NCBI RefSeq assembly: GCF_025128055.1
Contig: NZ_JAHLYS010000044.1
Coordinates: 1 to 35,463, forward strand
Length of the DNA: 35,463 nucleotides
From: Synechococcus sp. CS-1329
Lineage (GTDB): Bacteria; Cyanobacteriota; Cyanobacteriia; PCC-6307; Cyanobiaceae
Direction: 5' to 3'
Shown piece after piece: positions 1 through 10,633 of the stretch. The notes beneath the pieces are model-generated. The model did not search any database and was not told the DNA's origin. It saw only the letters and a list, made by a program, of their open reading frames with translations. The translations under genes and the position numbers were made by a program. Positions within the stretch are counted from its first letter, which is position 1. Each line of letters opens with the position of its first letter.

Positions 1-231
1 ATCTTGGTGGAGAGGCTGTGGCGCACCGTCAAGTACGAGGAGGTGTACCTGCGTGCCTACAGCGATGGCTGGGAGGCGGAAGCCAGCCTGGCCCGCTTCC
101 TGTGGAGGTATTGCCATGTAAGACCCCACAGTGCACTGGGGGGCAGAACTCCACAAGAGGTCTATACTGAGAGAGAACCCTGTTCCTCCCTTTCTGGACT
201 AACGATGTCAGGGGCCCAAGCTGTCCAATAA
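1..231 (+). CDS. IS3-family transposase (OrfB), 3' end only
   Basis: This is the C-terminal part of an IS3-family integrase-type (DDE) transposase; the 5' part lies outside the window, and the frame is open from base 1. The segment VERLWRTVKYEEVYLRAY and the later RPHSALGGRTPQEVY are hallmark C-terminal sequences of IS3-family OrfB proteins. The Glu in VERLWR is at the place of the third catalytic acidic residue of the DDE triad. The frame ends with TAA at 229-231. It lies 58 bp from the end of ligA on the opposite strand, so the element sits next to core genes. The family assignment is recognition from sequence; whether the full copy is intact cannot be seen. Confidence 0.85.
   Translation: MLVERLWRTVKYEEVYLRAYSDGWEAEASLARFLWRYCHVRPHSALGGRTPQEVYTEREPCSSLSGLTMSGAQAVQ
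195..227. repeat. Putative right terminal inverted repeat of the IS3 element
   Basis: The segment begins TGGACT and ends TGTCCA, which fits the 3' terminus of an IS3-family element; it overlaps the last codons of the transposase. The partner repeat is outside the window and no target duplication can be tested, so the exact boundary is a guess. Confidence 0.35.
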
Positions 232-289
232 AAGGCACCCACCTCACCTGGCCGATCAGCTCAGGCAGAAGGCGTTCCCTTCGCCAGTG

Positions 290-2395
<2,106 letters not shown>

Positions 2396-2827
2396 TCAGG
2401 CCGCGGCCAGTTTCTGGATCCGCTCCACCCGCCAGGAATCTTCCACCTTCACGAAGGTGAAATCCAGGGGCAGCTCATCTTTGGCTTCTGATTTGAGCTT
2501 CACGGTGAGGATGATCTGGCCCTCCTGCAGGCGGGGCCGACCCGATTTGAGGTTGCGGTACTTGTTGAGCTGCAGCCCCGCCAGGAAGCGGATGAACTGC
2601 TGCCGGTTCACGTGGGAGCGGTAGTTCTTGGTGGTGAGCAGATAGGCCCCGTCGATCTGCCCCGAGGCCACCTGGGTGAAGAACTGCTTGAGCAGCGGGT
2701 TGATGCCGCGGGCGCTGATCACCAGCCGCACGGCGGTGTAGGTCCAGTAGAGGAGCAGAGCCCCAGCTCCGGCCAGCAGGGCCTTGGTGCCGATCGTTTG
2801 GGCCAGACCCCAGTCCATCGTCTGCAT
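2396..2827 (-). CDS. Conserved membrane-anchored protein of unknown function
   Basis: From the ATG at 2827 the protein is 143 aa. It has one hydrophobic segment near the N terminus (about residues 13-30) and then a soluble domain of about 100 residues with alternating beta-type sequence, ending VEDSWRVERIQKLAAA. The fold resembles small NTF2/DUF4864-like accessory domains, but I cannot name the family firmly. It ends 6 bp before ligA and is probably cotranscribed with it. The reading frame stays open upstream to 3091, but that would run into the divergent protease gene. Starts at 2818 (ATG) or 2911 are alternatives; 2827 leaves a 98-bp divergent promoter region. Confidence 0.75.
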   Translation of the reverse strand: MQTMDWGLAQTIGTKALLAGAGALLLYWTYTAVRLVISARGINPLLKQFFTQVASGQIDGAYLLTTKNYRSHVNRQQFIRFLAGLQLNKYRNLKSGRPRLQEGQIILTVKLKSEAKDELPLDFTFVKVEDSWRVERIQKLAAA

Positions 2828-2925
2828 GAGCGCGTTCAGCTTGCAGAGTCTGACCGACAGCCCCGCCGGCCCGGGAGCCAAGCCCCCACACTGGGGCCAC
2901 GCCTGCGTCATCCGCTGCCTGCGAC

Positions 2926-3468
2926 ATGCCCCTGTCGCCCCTGCTGCCCCTGTTCCATTGCCTCGACCGCGAGCACTTCGGCGGTGCCCTGGCCCCGGGC
3001 GGCCGGCCCCTGCTGGAGCTGCGCTGGAGTGACGGACGCATGAGCCGCACCGCCGGCCTCTACCGCCGTGGCCGCCGGCGAGATGGCTCAATCCTTTGCG
3101 AGATCGTGCTCTCGCGGCCAGTCCTGGCCCCCCTGCCCGCCAGCGCCACCCTGGGCACCCTCTGCCACGAAATGATCCACGCCTGGATCGACCGGGTGCT
3201 GCAGGCCCGCGAGGTGCACGGCCCCCACTTCCGGGCAGCGATGGCGCGGATCAATGCCGCCCAGGCGGAGTTCGAGGTGAGCCTGCGCCACCACTACCCG
3301 CTGCCACTGGCGTCGGCCGCCTGGATCGCCCGCTGCCCCTGCTGCGGTGTCAGCGCGGCCTACCGCCGCCGGGTGCGGGGCCTGGCCTGCCGGCTCTGCT
3401 GCGAGCGGCTGCATGGGGGCCGCTGGGATGCCAGCTGTGCCCTGGTGTTCGAGGCCCGTGCGGCCTAG
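2926..3468 (+). CDS. SprT-like zinc metalloprotease domain protein
   Basis: This 180-aa protein carries the zinc-protease motif HEMIHAWID, with metal ligands His81 and His85, catalytic Glu82 and a candidate third His near residues 98-101 (VHGPHF). The C-terminal third has paired cysteines (CPCC and CRLCC) that can form a zinc ribbon, as in SprT/Spartan-like proteins. SprT-like domains in eukaryotic Spartan cleave DNA-protein crosslinks; the bacterial role is not settled. It is transcribed away from the gene at 2827. Family call is firm, physiological role is inference. Confidence 0.88.
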   Translation: MPLSPLLPLFHCLDREHFGGALAPGGRPLLELRWSDGRMSRTAGLYRRGRRRDGSILCEIVLSRPVLAPLPASATLGTLCHEMIHAWIDRVLQAREVHGPHFRAAMARINAAQAEFEVSLRHHYPLPLASAAWIARCPCCGVSAAYRRRVRGLACRLCCERLHGGRWDASCALVFEARAA

Positions 3469-3492
3469 GGTTCCGCCACTGAGCCGGGACCC

Positions 3493-3633
3493 GTGGATCT
3501 GTTTCTGTGGGTGCTGCAGGGAGGGGGTGTCTCGATCGCCCTGCTGGGTCTGGGGCGGGAGCGGCGGATGCGCTCCCATCGCCTGGGCCTGGTGGGCCCT
3601 AGCACGAGCCCGCGCCGGGCCGCCGGCCCATGA
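3493..3633 (+). CDS. Possible 46-aa hydrophobic small protein
   Basis: A GTG-initiated frame lies 24 bp after the protease gene. It encodes a short hydrophobic stretch (LFLWVLQGGGVSIALLGLG) followed by an Arg-rich tail (RERRMRSHR), the pattern of a tiny single-pass membrane protein with a positive-inside tail. Codon third positions are GC-rich like the neighbours. No homologue is recognised, and the ribosome-binding site is weak, so this is tentative. Confidence 0.4.
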   Translation: MDLFLWVLQGGGVSIALLGLGRERRMRSHRLGLVGPSTSPRRAAGP

Positions 3634-3665
3634 GGGGCCGTTAGGGTCAGGTCACATCGGTTGCG

Positions 3666-4265
3666 ATGGCACAGGCGAGGGCCATGAACGGTTCGGGAGA
3701 TCCTCCCCGCCGGGGACGTCGCCGCAGCGGCGGTTCCCTGGATCAATGGATGTCGGCAGGACGGCAGCTGGTGGATGGAGTGGCCGGGGCTCGCCCTGGC
3801 TCGCGTGCGCAGGCCCGTGGAGCCGAGCGCCGAGCCGGCGGGCGCCCGGGCCTGGAGGGTCTGGGCCGCTGGGTGGAGAACCGCATCGACTGGTTCCTCG
3901 AAGGCGACGACGACTGGCCGGAACCCTGGCAGGAGCGCGCTGAGGCTCCAGAACGCCGCAGGCCCCCGCTGCGCCAGGACGGCTCGCCCTGGCAGCCCCA
4001 GGACGAACGTCAACCACCACCGCCATTGCCACCGCAACCGCCATTGCCATCGCCGCTGTCACCCCAGCGCCAGCCATCGCCCAGGCCTTCGGCGGCTGAG
4101 GCTGGAGCCCGCCGGCCCCTGGAGGCCATCTCCCGCCGCGCGGCCCCCCTGCTGCCTCCGGCCCGCGCTCAGGCCCCGATCCCGCCCGCACCAGGCGTCG
4201 TCCAGCCGCTGCCGGAGCAATCTCGGCCCCTGCCCCGCTCCAGCCGGCGTCCCCGCCAGGGGTGA
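3666..4265 (+). CDS. Proline/arginine-rich conserved cyanobacterial protein, unknown function
   Basis: A 199-aa protein. The N-terminal half is basic and contains a compact segment around residues 60-90 (LEGLGRWVENRIDWFLEGDDDWPEPW) that looks like the only folded part. The C-terminal half is low-complexity and Pro/Gln/Arg-rich and probably disordered. No catalytic motif, signal peptide or membrane segment is visible. An alternative ATG lies at 3684. I do not recognise a function. Confidence 0.65.
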   Translation: MAQARAMNGSGDPPRRGRRRSGGSLDQWMSAGRQLVDGVAGARPGSRAQARGAERRAGGRPGLEGLGRWVENRIDWFLEGDDDWPEPWQERAEAPERRRPPLRQDGSPWQPQDERQPPPPLPPQPPLPSPLSPQRQPSPRPSAAEAGARRPLEAISRRAAPLLPPARAQAPIPPAPGVVQPLPEQSRPLPRSSRRPRQG

Positions 4266-4307
4266 AGCCCTTAGCCTGGGGCTCTGTTCCAACACTTCCC
4301 AGCGTCC

Positions 4308-4829
4308 ATGAGCAACCTGATCGTGGTTGGTTTCCCCAAGGTTGAAGAGGCTGAAGCCGTGCGCAAGGAGCTGGTCGCCATCCAGCAGGAGCATCTGATC
4401 TCCCTGGAAGACGCCGTGGTGGTGGAGCGTGACAACGACGGTCAGGTGCACCTGCGCCAGGCCATCAACCTGACCACCGCCGGTGCCCTGGGCGGTGGCT
4501 TCTGGGGATCGCTGGTGGGGCTGCTGTTCCTCAATCCTCTGCTGGGTGCCGCCGTCGGCGCCGGCATGGGGGCGGCGTCCGGTGCGCTCAGTGATCTGGG
4601 CATCAACGATGGCTTTCTGCGGGAGCTCGGTGAAACCCTGCCCAAGAGCAGCGCCGCCCTCTGCCTGCTGGTGCGCGATGCCACCCCGGATCGGGTGATC
4701 GAGCGCCTGCGCAGCTTCGCGCCCCACGCCAAGTTGCTGCGCACCAGCCTCAGCCACACCGATGAGGCCCAGCTCAGCGAGCTGCTGGAGACCAGCCGCA
4801 AACAGGCCGAAGCCCTGCGCCTGGGCTGA
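4308..4829 (+). CDS. DUF1269-family membrane-associated protein
   Basis: This 173-aa protein has a ferredoxin-like N-terminal part (residues 1-50) with the segment SLEDAVVVERDNDG, typical of DUF1269. A glycine/alanine-rich hydrophobic hairpin follows (about residues 58-95). The C-terminal alpha/beta part contains a conserved core around LCLLVRDATPDRV. Members occur across bacteria and are often described as stress-associated, but biochemistry is unknown. It is the last plus-strand gene of this block and converges on the gene ending at 4862. Confidence 0.85.
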   Translation: MSNLIVVGFPKVEEAEAVRKELVAIQQEHLISLEDAVVVERDNDGQVHLRQAINLTTAGALGGGFWGSLVGLLFLNPLLGAAVGAGMGAASGALSDLGINDGFLRELGETLPKSSAALCLLVRDATPDRVIERLRSFAPHAKLLRTSLSHTDEAQLSELLETSRKQAEALRLG

Positions 4830-4861
4830 GCGGAACGCCGCCCAGCCCAGGCCGCGGAGCC

Positions 4862-5401
4862 TCAGTGGCTGCTGCGGTGCACCCGGCTGCGGCCGGAGCT
4901 CATCTGGCCATGGTGCTGGGCGCTCGGCTGGGGGCGAGAGGGGTGGTGGCTCACCTGAAAATCCCAGCCCTTGTCCTGCAGCTGGCGGTTCACGGCCCCC
5001 ACCAGCTCATGGGGCAGATCCTCCGCCATCTGCTCGGCGGAGGTGGCGATCGAGGGGGAGCCCTGCTTCAGGGCCCAGAGCAATTCCGCCCATTGCTCCA
5101 CCAGGGTGGGTTGCTGGACCGGGCGCGGGGAGTTGCCGCCAAGGGCGGCGGCACAGCCGGCCTGCTGCCAGAGGGTGGCGCGACCCCGCTGCAGGGCCTG
5201 GCCACCGGACCGGGCCAGCCCCCGCTGCAGGGCCCGCTCGGTGGGACGTCCATCGAGCTGGCGCAGCCCGGCCTGAATCAGCAGGCGGCCACAGCTCACG
5301 GCTGAAATGCCGAGCGAACGACCCAGATCGGTGAGGGAGATCCACTGATCGGCGGCTTCGGGCGCGGAAGGTTCTCCTGCGCTCTCAAGGGTGGTGGTCA
5401 T
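4862..5401 (-). CDS. Conserved cyanobacterial protein of unknown function
   Basis: From the ATG at 5401 the protein is 179 aa. The N-terminal region contains WISLTDLGRSLGISAVSCGRLL, which reads like a helix-turn-helix-style segment (a helix, a GIS turn, then a second helix). The middle is Gln/Ala-rich, and the C terminus is basic and Ser/His-rich. No enzymatic motif is visible. The frame is open upstream to an ATG at 5464 that would add 21 residues; the internal start is preferred because conservation-like sequence begins later. It is the last gene of the minus-strand run that begins at 9696. Confidence 0.6.
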   Translation of the reverse strand: MTTTLESAGEPSAPEAADQWISLTDLGRSLGISAVSCGRLLIQAGLRQLDGRPTERALQRGLARSGGQALQRGRATLWQQAGCAAALGGNSPRPVQQPTLVEQWAELLWALKQGSPSIATSAEQMAEDLPHELVGAVNRQLQDKGWDFQVSHHPSRPQPSAQHHGQMSSGRSRVHRSSH

Positions 5402-5492
5402 CGTCAAACTGGCAAAAGCAATGACGCCATCCTGCACAAGCTGCCAAGACGCGCAAGTTGTCAAGTGGAAACCGCCACAGATCGCCGTGACT

Positions 5493-6098
5493 TCATAAAA
5501 CTTTATGGAGATCTTCCCCGTGGCGGCTCGGCCCCAGCCAGCGCTCCAGGGCCGGTGAGAACACTTCGCGGATCACCGTGAGTTCTCGCCCCTGCCGGAA
5601 AAAGCGGTAATGACGGCTCCAGAACGGTCCTGGTGCGGCGAATCCCTGCTCCAGCCAGTCGGCGTTCACCTGGGCCAGACCGTCCACTTCCCGAAACAGC
5701 TCCGCCCTCTCACTGGTCAGGCTCAGCCAGATGGGTTGCTGACGGTCGCGCAGATACTGCTCGGCCTCCGCCTGGTTCCACCAGCTCTCGGCCCAGGCCA
5801 GGGCCTGGCCGTTGCAGCGCAGCCACACCTGCCGCCGCAGCAGTGGCGGCACCAGCTCCGCCACTTCGGCGGGCCGGCCCCGCGATTCCAGCTCGGCCCC
5901 CATGGCGATCAGATCGATCGTGATCGGAGTGCCGGTGAGCAGGTGCAGATGGCGGGTGGGACTGCCATCGCCCAACAGCAGCAGCTTCCAGGCACCGCTG
6001 AGCTGGTCGCCGGCCCGGGCGTTGAGCACCTCGCTGATCGGTGCTTCCCAGAGCGAGGTGGGCGAGACCCATGGCCTGGTAAGCAGTGTATCGGCCAT
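5493..6098 (-). CDS. Chorismate pyruvate-lyase family protein (Ycf21-like)
   Basis: Chorismate lyases split chorismate into 4-hydroxybenzoate and pyruvate, which in cyanobacteria supplies the ring of plastoquinone. The 201-aa protein has the family core: WKLLLLGDGSPTRHLHLL, a conserved Arg/Leu-rich strand (LVPPLLRRQVWL) and a C-terminal segment (PLAxARSxW-like region replaced by FSPALERWLG). It follows the GspC-like gene by 34 bp on the same strand. The family call is from the N-terminal motif and length; activity on chorismate is family knowledge. Confidence 0.8.
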   Translation of the reverse strand: MADTLLTRPWVSPTSLWEAPISEVLNARAGDQLSGAWKLLLLGDGSPTRHLHLLTGTPITIDLIAMGAELESRGRPAEVAELVPPLLRRQVWLRCNGQALAWAESWWNQAEAEQYLRDRQQPIWLSLTSERAELFREVDGLAQVNADWLEQGFAAPGPFWSRHYRFFRQGRELTVIREVFSPALERWLGPSRHGEDLHKVL

Positions 6099-6132
6099 CA
6101 GCCTCGGCTCAGGGGGGCCAGGCTAAGGAGGC

Positions 6133-6882
6133 TCAGAAGCCACCGCTGATGCTCACCCGCTGCTGCTGGCCGTTGCGCTCAATCACCACTGAGTTGCCGT
6201 TGGCGGAGTGCAGGCGCCAGCCGGTGGCGCCGATCGTCTCGCCCACCGCGGCGCTGGTGGAACTGCCGCCCATCTGGAAGATGGCGGAGCCGCTCTGGCC
6301 GGGCACCTGCACCACCCCCACCAGTTCGGGCGCGTCCCCCACCACTCCGGTGGCGGCGTCGGCTGCCGCTCTGGCCGGCTCAGGCGGAGCCCACCGGTTG
6401 ATCGGGTCGCCCACCGGCGTGCCCACCGGCAGTCGCAGCGGCTCCAGCTGCGGCACCCAGGCGTCCTCCGCTGGGGGCAGCGGGGGCGGCGGCAGGCTGC
6501 TGACGGCGCCGCTGGAGGAGGTCTCAGCGGTGGAGGCGGCCGTTGACTCCGGCTCGGCCGCCTCCAGGGGACCCAGCGCGCGCAGCTGCTCCAGCAGTCG
6601 CAGCGTGCGTTCCTGCTGCAGAGCGGTGCTGGCCTGGGTCCAGCCCCGCCACACCAGCAGGGTGCTGCCGGCCCCCAGCAGCGACAGGAGTGCCATCAGG
6701 ATCAGCCCAGGCCTTGGGTTCTGGGGCCTTGCCGTCCCTGAAGGGGCCGCGCTCACCACCACATCGATCGGCGCAAGAGCCGAACCAGGCAGAGCCGCAG
6801 AAAACACGCGGTCCATCACCTGCTCGGCCTTCAGCTCCCAGAACGCCCGGGAGGAGGAGATGGGGCGCTGATCACCGCCCAT
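6133..6882 (-). CDS. Single-pass membrane protein with GspC/PilP-like C-terminal domain
   Basis: This 249-aa protein has a cytoplasmic N terminus (about residues 1-58), one membrane segment (about 59-80, LILMALLSLLGAGSTLLVW), a Ser/Pro/Ala-rich linker and a compact C-terminal domain (about 190-249). The last domain reads LVGVVQVPG...AIFQMGG...AAVGETIGATGWRLHSANGNSVVIERNG. That is the sequence rhythm of the periplasmic domain of secretion or pilus proteins GspC/PilP. It starts 11 bp after mnmG and is probably translated from the same mRNA. A role in type IV pilus or secretion assembly is inference only. Confidence 0.7.
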   Translation of the reverse strand: MGGDQRPISSSRAFWELKAEQVMDRVFSAALPGSALAPIDVVVSAAPSGTARPQNPRPGLILMALLSLLGAGSTLLVWRGWTQASTALQQERTLRLLEQLRALGPLEAAEPESTAASTAETSSSGAVSSLPPPPLPPAEDAWVPQLEPLRLPVGTPVGDPINRWAPPEPARAAADAATGVVGDAPELVGVVQVPGQSGSAIFQMGGSSTSAAVGETIGATGWRLHSANGNSVVIERNGQQQRVSISGGF

Positions 6883-6893
6883 GGCCGCTGGGC

Positions 6894-8846
6894 TCAGGAG
6901 GGAGTTGTGGCGATCGTAGGGGTGGTCTGTTGATTCGACAATCGCTGCTCCTGCCCCTCACGCCGGCGGCGCAGTTCCAGCCACAGCAGCAGGGCGGTGG
7001 TGTCGGCCGGACTCACCCCGGGGATACGCGAGGCCTGCCCCAGGTTGAGCGGCTGCACGGCGGCGAGTTTCTCGCGGGCCTCCTTGGAGAGGGTGGCAAT
7101 GGCGCTATAGTCGATGCCGCCGGGGATCGGGCGCTGATCCTGCTTCCGCACCTGATCGATCTGCTGCTGCTGGCGGGCCAGGTAGCCGCTGTATTTGAGA
7201 TCGATCTCCGCCCCCTCGCGCACGCCGGCCGGCAGGCCCGCATCGGCCAGGCCCAGATCCACCAGATCGCCGCTGTGGAAGCCGGAGCGGCGCAACAGAT
7301 CCGCGAGGGTGATCGAGCCCTTGATCGGCGCGCCCGAGCGAGCTTCCGCCTGCGCCGCCACCGGATCACTGACCTTGAGCCGCACTGTTTCCAGCCGCTG
7401 CTTCTCCGCGGTGATGGCGGCCTGTTTGGCCTGGAACAAGCTCCAGCGGCGGTCGTCGATCAGGCCCAGTTCCCGGCCCAGGGGGGTGAGGCGTCGGTCG
7501 GCGTTGTCACCGCGCAGCACCAGGCGGTACTCGCTGCGGCTGGTGAGCACCCGGTAGGGCTCGCGCAGGTCCTTGGTGACCAGATCATCGATCAAGGTGC
7601 CGATGTAGCTGCCTTCGCGGGGGAAATGCACAGGCTCCTGGCCGCGCAGCAGCCGGGCGGCGTTGAGGCCGGCCACCAGCCCCTGGGCGGCGGCCTCCTC
7701 GTAGCCGGTGGTGCCGTTGAGCTGGCCGGCGCTGAACAATCCATGTACCCGCTTGGTCATCAGCGAGGGCAGGCACTGGGTGGCGGGCAGATAGTCGTAC
7801 TCGACCGCATAGGCCGGACGCAGCATCACGCACTGCTCCAGGCCGGGCAGGGTGCGCAGCAGCTCCAGCTGAAGTCGCTCCGGCAGGCCGGTGGAGAAGC
7901 CCTGGATGTAGAGCTCAGGGGTGTCGCGGCCCTCCGGCTCCAGGAAGATCTGGTGGCTGTCCTTATCGGCGAAGCGCACGATCTTGTCTTCGATCGAGGG
8001 GCAATAGCGCGGACCCTTGCTGTCGATGAAGCCGCCGTAGATGGGCGTGAGATGGAGGTTGTCGCGGATGAGCTGGTGGGTGGCGGCGGTGGTGCGGGTG
8101 AGGTGACAGGCCATCGGCTCACTGCTCACCCAGGCGGCTGGATCGAAGGAGAAGTAGCGGCCCTCGGCATCGCTGGGTTGTTCTTCGAGCTGTTCGAGGC
8201 GCACACTGCGGCGATCCACCCGGGCCGGGGTGCCGGTCTTGAGGCGGTCGGTGTGGAAACCGAGGGCCTGCAGCGATTCGGTGAGCCCTTCGGCGGCCTG
8301 CTCGCCGGCGCGGCCGGCACGCATCGACTGCTGGCCCACCCAGATCTGACCGCCCAGGAAGGTGCCGGTGGTGAGGATCACGGCCGACGCGGCATAGACG
8401 CTGCCGAAGAAGGTGCGCACGCCGCTGATCCGGCCCTCGGGCTCCAGCTCCAGCCCCGTGACCATCGCCTCGCGCAGCTGCAGGTTGGGGGTGTGCTGCA
8501 GCAGCTGCAGCATCTGGCGGGCGTACTGGCGCTTGTCGGTCTGGGCGCGCAGGGCCCACACCGCCGGCCCACGGCTGGCGTTGAGCACCCGTTTCTGCAG
8601 GGTGGTGGCATCGGCGAGGCGGCCGATCACGCCACCGAGGGCATCCACCTCATGCACCAGCTGGCTCTTGGCCGGCCCACCCACCGCCGGGTTGCAGGGC
8701 TGCCAGGCGATGCGATCGATGTTGAGCGTGAACAGGGCCGTGGAGATCCCCAGCCGTGCCGCGGTGAGCGCCGCCTCACAGCCGGCATGGCCGCCGCCGA
8801 CCACGATCAGCTCAAAGGTTTCGCTGGGGGCTGCGCTGAGGGCCAT
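6894..8846 (-). CDS. mnmG: tRNA uridine-5-carboxymethylaminomethyl modification enzyme MnmG (GidA)
   Basis: With MnmE this FAD enzyme modifies U34 in the wobble position of several tRNAs. The 650-aa protein begins with the Rossmann FAD motif [19 protein letters not shown] and has the family signatures [30 protein letters not shown] and [16 protein letters not shown], and near the FAD-site end [21 protein letters not shown]. The C-terminal helical domain is present ([21 protein letters not shown]). Length fits the family. It lies between a fatty-acid-hydroxylase-like gene (4 bp upstream) and the GspC-like gene (11 bp downstream). Confidence 0.98.
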   Translation of the reverse strand: MALSAAPSETFELIVVGGGHAGCEAALTAARLGISTALFTLNIDRIAWQPCNPAVGGPAKSQLVHEVDALGGVIGRLADATTLQKRVLNASRGPAVWALRAQTDKRQYARQMLQLLQHTPNLQLREAMVTGLELEPEGRISGVRTFFGSVYAASAVILTTGTFLGGQIWVGQQSMRAGRAGEQAAEGLTESLQALGFHTDRLKTGTPARVDRRSVRLEQLEEQPSDAEGRYFSFDPAAWVSSEPMACHLTRTTAATHQLIRDNLHLTPIYGGFIDSKGPRYCPSIEDKIVRFADKDSHQIFLEPEGRDTPELYIQGFSTGLPERLQLELLRTLPGLEQCVMLRPAYAVEYDYLPATQCLPSLMTKRVHGLFSAGQLNGTTGYEEAAAQGLVAGLNAARLLRGQEPVHFPREGSYIGTLIDDLVTKDLREPYRVLTSRSEYRLVLRGDNADRRLTPLGRELGLIDDRRWSLFQAKQAAITAEKQRLETVRLKVSDPVAAQAEARSGAPIKGSITLADLLRRSGFHSGDLVDLGLADAGLPAGVREGAEIDLKYSGYLARQQQQIDQVRKQDQRPIPGGIDYSAIATLSKEAREKLAAVQPLNLGQASRIPGVSPADTTALLLWLELRRRREGQEQRLSNQQTTPTIATTPS

Positions 8847-8850
8847 CAGC

Positions 8851-9696
8851 TCAATGTATGGCGCCCAGATCGCCAGGGGGCTCCAAGGCCGCGGCGTAGC
8901 TGGGGTCTTCCGTGCCGCCGATCCGGTCCCAGAGGGTGAAGTAGAGGCCGAAGTGCACGCCCGGGTGGCGATGGTGCAGCGAATGGTGGGCGGGGCCGAT
9001 CACCCAGCGGCCCAGCCAGTGGTGGGGGAAGCCGCTGGGCAGGTGGTCGAGGCCGAGGTGATTCACGATCGCCCACACCGTCATGGTGCTCAGCACCGCC
9101 ATCAGGGTGATCAGGTGCAGCGGCACCAGCATCACCACCAGCACCAGCACCAGGGCCTGCACCACGGCCTCGGGGGGATCAAAGGCGAAGGAGGTCCAGG
9201 GGGTGGGCTGGCGCGTGCGGTGATGACCGTGGTGACACCAGCTGTAGAGCCAGCGGTGGTGGAAGAGGCGATGGCTGGCGTAATACAGCCCGTCCTGGAG
9301 GATCAGCACGGCGGCGTAGCTCACCGCGAGGTACCACCAGCCGTAGGTGTCGGGTCTGGCATAGAGGCGGGTGAGCCCATGGCTCTGGAGCGAGAGCACC
9401 GCGGCGGTGGCCAGGGCGAACACCGCCGCCGAGAGCACCGAGAGGCGGATGTCGGCGCGGATGCCATCGGCGCACTGGTGCCTTTGGGCGGGCGTGGGTT
9501 GCGGAGGCCTGGATCCAGGCGGGGTGGACCCGGGCTCTGCTGCGGCTGAACGCGCATAGAGCCACCACCAAGACCCACCGGCCAGCAGGAAATAGCGGGC
9601 CAGGATGATGCCGAAGAAAACAAGTCCGTAAAACACGAAGGAGTGATCACCGAGCGAACGGATCACTGTTTCAGTGTCGATCTGTGCGATCGCCAT
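8851..9696 (-). CDS. Sterol desaturase / fatty acid hydroxylase superfamily membrane protein
   Basis: This 281-aa integral membrane protein has several hydrophobic segments and the histidine clusters of the superfamily: HRLFHH at residues 142-147, HHGHH at 155-159, a conserved NHLGLDHLP region near 212, and HHSLHHRH around 237-244. These histidines bind two irons that activate O2 for C-H hydroxylation or desaturation of lipids. The C-terminal segment [17 protein letters not shown] is also typical. The substrate is unknown; carotenoid or fatty-acid hydroxylation are both possible. It heads the minus-strand run and is divergent from the protease-like gene at 9769. Confidence 0.88.
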   Translation of the reverse strand: MAIAQIDTETVIRSLGDHSFVFYGLVFFGIILARYFLLAGGSWWWLYARSAAAEPGSTPPGSRPPQPTPAQRHQCADGIRADIRLSVLSAAVFALATAAVLSLQSHGLTRLYARPDTYGWWYLAVSYAAVLILQDGLYYASHRLFHHRWLYSWCHHGHHRTRQPTPWTSFAFDPPEAVVQALVLVLVVMLVPLHLITLMAVLSTMTVWAIVNHLGLDHLPSGFPHHWLGRWVIGPAHHSLHHRHPGVHFGLYFTLWDRIGGTEDPSYAAALEPPGDLGAIH

Positions 9697-9959
9697 GGAC
9701 TGGTTGACCTATCGACGGCGTCAACACCCAGCCTAGGGACCCCCCACCGCCCTGAACCGCCCCCGGCCATGCAGCGCTACCGGATCCTGCACCTCACCAC
9801 CTACAGCTTCGAGGCGCCCGTCCGGCTTGACGCCCATGCTCTGCGGCTGAGGCCCCGGGAGGGCCATGAACTGCGGATCGAATCCTCCAGCCTGCGCATC
9901 ACACCTCCGGCCCAGCTGCGCTGGCACCGCGACGCGGAGGACAACTCGGTGGCGATCGC
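9686..9959. repeat. Two HIP1 octamers (GCGATCGC)
   Basis: The octamer occurs at 9686-9693 and 9952-9959, with further copies at 1416-1423 and 30314-30321. HIP1 is strongly over-represented in many cyanobacterial genomes and supports the organism assignment. The list may be incomplete. Confidence 0.7.
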
Positions 9960-10629
9960 GAGCTTCAGCGAGCCCACGGTCCAGCTGCTGATCGAGAGCG
10001 AGCTGGTGGTTCAGCAGTACCACCAGGCGCCCCTGGATTTCCTCGTGGATGACGAGGCCCTGCACTTCCCCTTCCGCTACAGCGACGAGGACCTGCTGCT
10101 GCTGGCCCCCTACCGCCAGAGGCCCCGGGCCAGCCCCGCGCCGCTACTGACGGACTGGGTGGCCGGGCTGCTGCAGCCCGGCGAGCGGATCGAAACCTAC
10201 GCGCTGCTGGAGCGGATCAGCGCTCGCATCCACGCCAGCCTGCGCTACCAGCGCCGGGAGGAACCGGGCGTGCAGACGCCCGAGCACACCCTTGGGGGCG
10301 GCTCCGGCTCCTGCCGCGACTTCGCCACTCTGTTCCTGGGGGCCGCCCGCCTGCTGGGCTTCGCCGCCCGCTTCGTGAGCGGCTACCTCCACGACCCGGC
10401 CGCCGCCGCCGCCGGCTCGACCCACGCCTGGGCGGAGGTCTATCTGCCCGGTGCCGGCTGGAAGGGCTTTGATCCCACCATCGGCGCCCTCGCCGGCCCT
10501 CACCACATGGCGGTGGCCGTGGCCCGTGAGCCCGAGGCGGTACCGCCGGTGGCGGGCGCCTACGTGGGTCCGAGTGGCGCCACCCTCAGCGTGGGGGTGT
10601 GGGTGACGGAGTTGGAGGCGCGGCCATGA
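9769..10629 (+). CDS. Transglutaminase-like cysteine protease family protein
   Basis: From the ATG at 9769 the protein is 286 aa. It has the N-terminal bacterial transglutaminase-associated domain (MQRYRILHLTTYSFEAPVRL onward). The papain-like core carries a visible Cys-His-Asp triad: Cys182 in GSGSCRDFA, His219 in STHAWAEVYLPG and Asp235 in GWKGFDPTIG. Such proteins are usually peptidases or peptide-modifying enzymes, often encoded beside circularly-permuted ATP-grasp or alpha-E genes, which are not seen here. An upstream in-frame ATG (9643) would overlap the divergent gene, so the inner start is chosen. Confidence 0.88.
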   Translation: MQRYRILHLTTYSFEAPVRLDAHALRLRPREGHELRIESSSLRITPPAQLRWHRDAEDNSVAIASFSEPTVQLLIESELVVQQYHQAPLDFLVDDEALHFPFRYSDEDLLLLAPYRQRPRASPAPLLTDWVAGLLQPGERIETYALLERISARIHASLRYQRREEPGVQTPEHTLGGGSGSCRDFATLFLGAARLLGFAARFVSGYLHDPAAAAAGSTHAWAEVYLPGAGWKGFDPTIGALAGPHHMAVAVAREPEAVPPVAGAYVGPSGATLSVGVWVTELEARP

Positions 10630-10633
10630 GCTT

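Noticed and set aside
6543-8939. 798-codon plus-strand open frame opposite mnmG
   Set aside because: It is antisense to the unmistakable mnmG and consists of Gln/Gly/Ala/His-rich shadow sequence typical of high-GC DNA with strong third-position bias.
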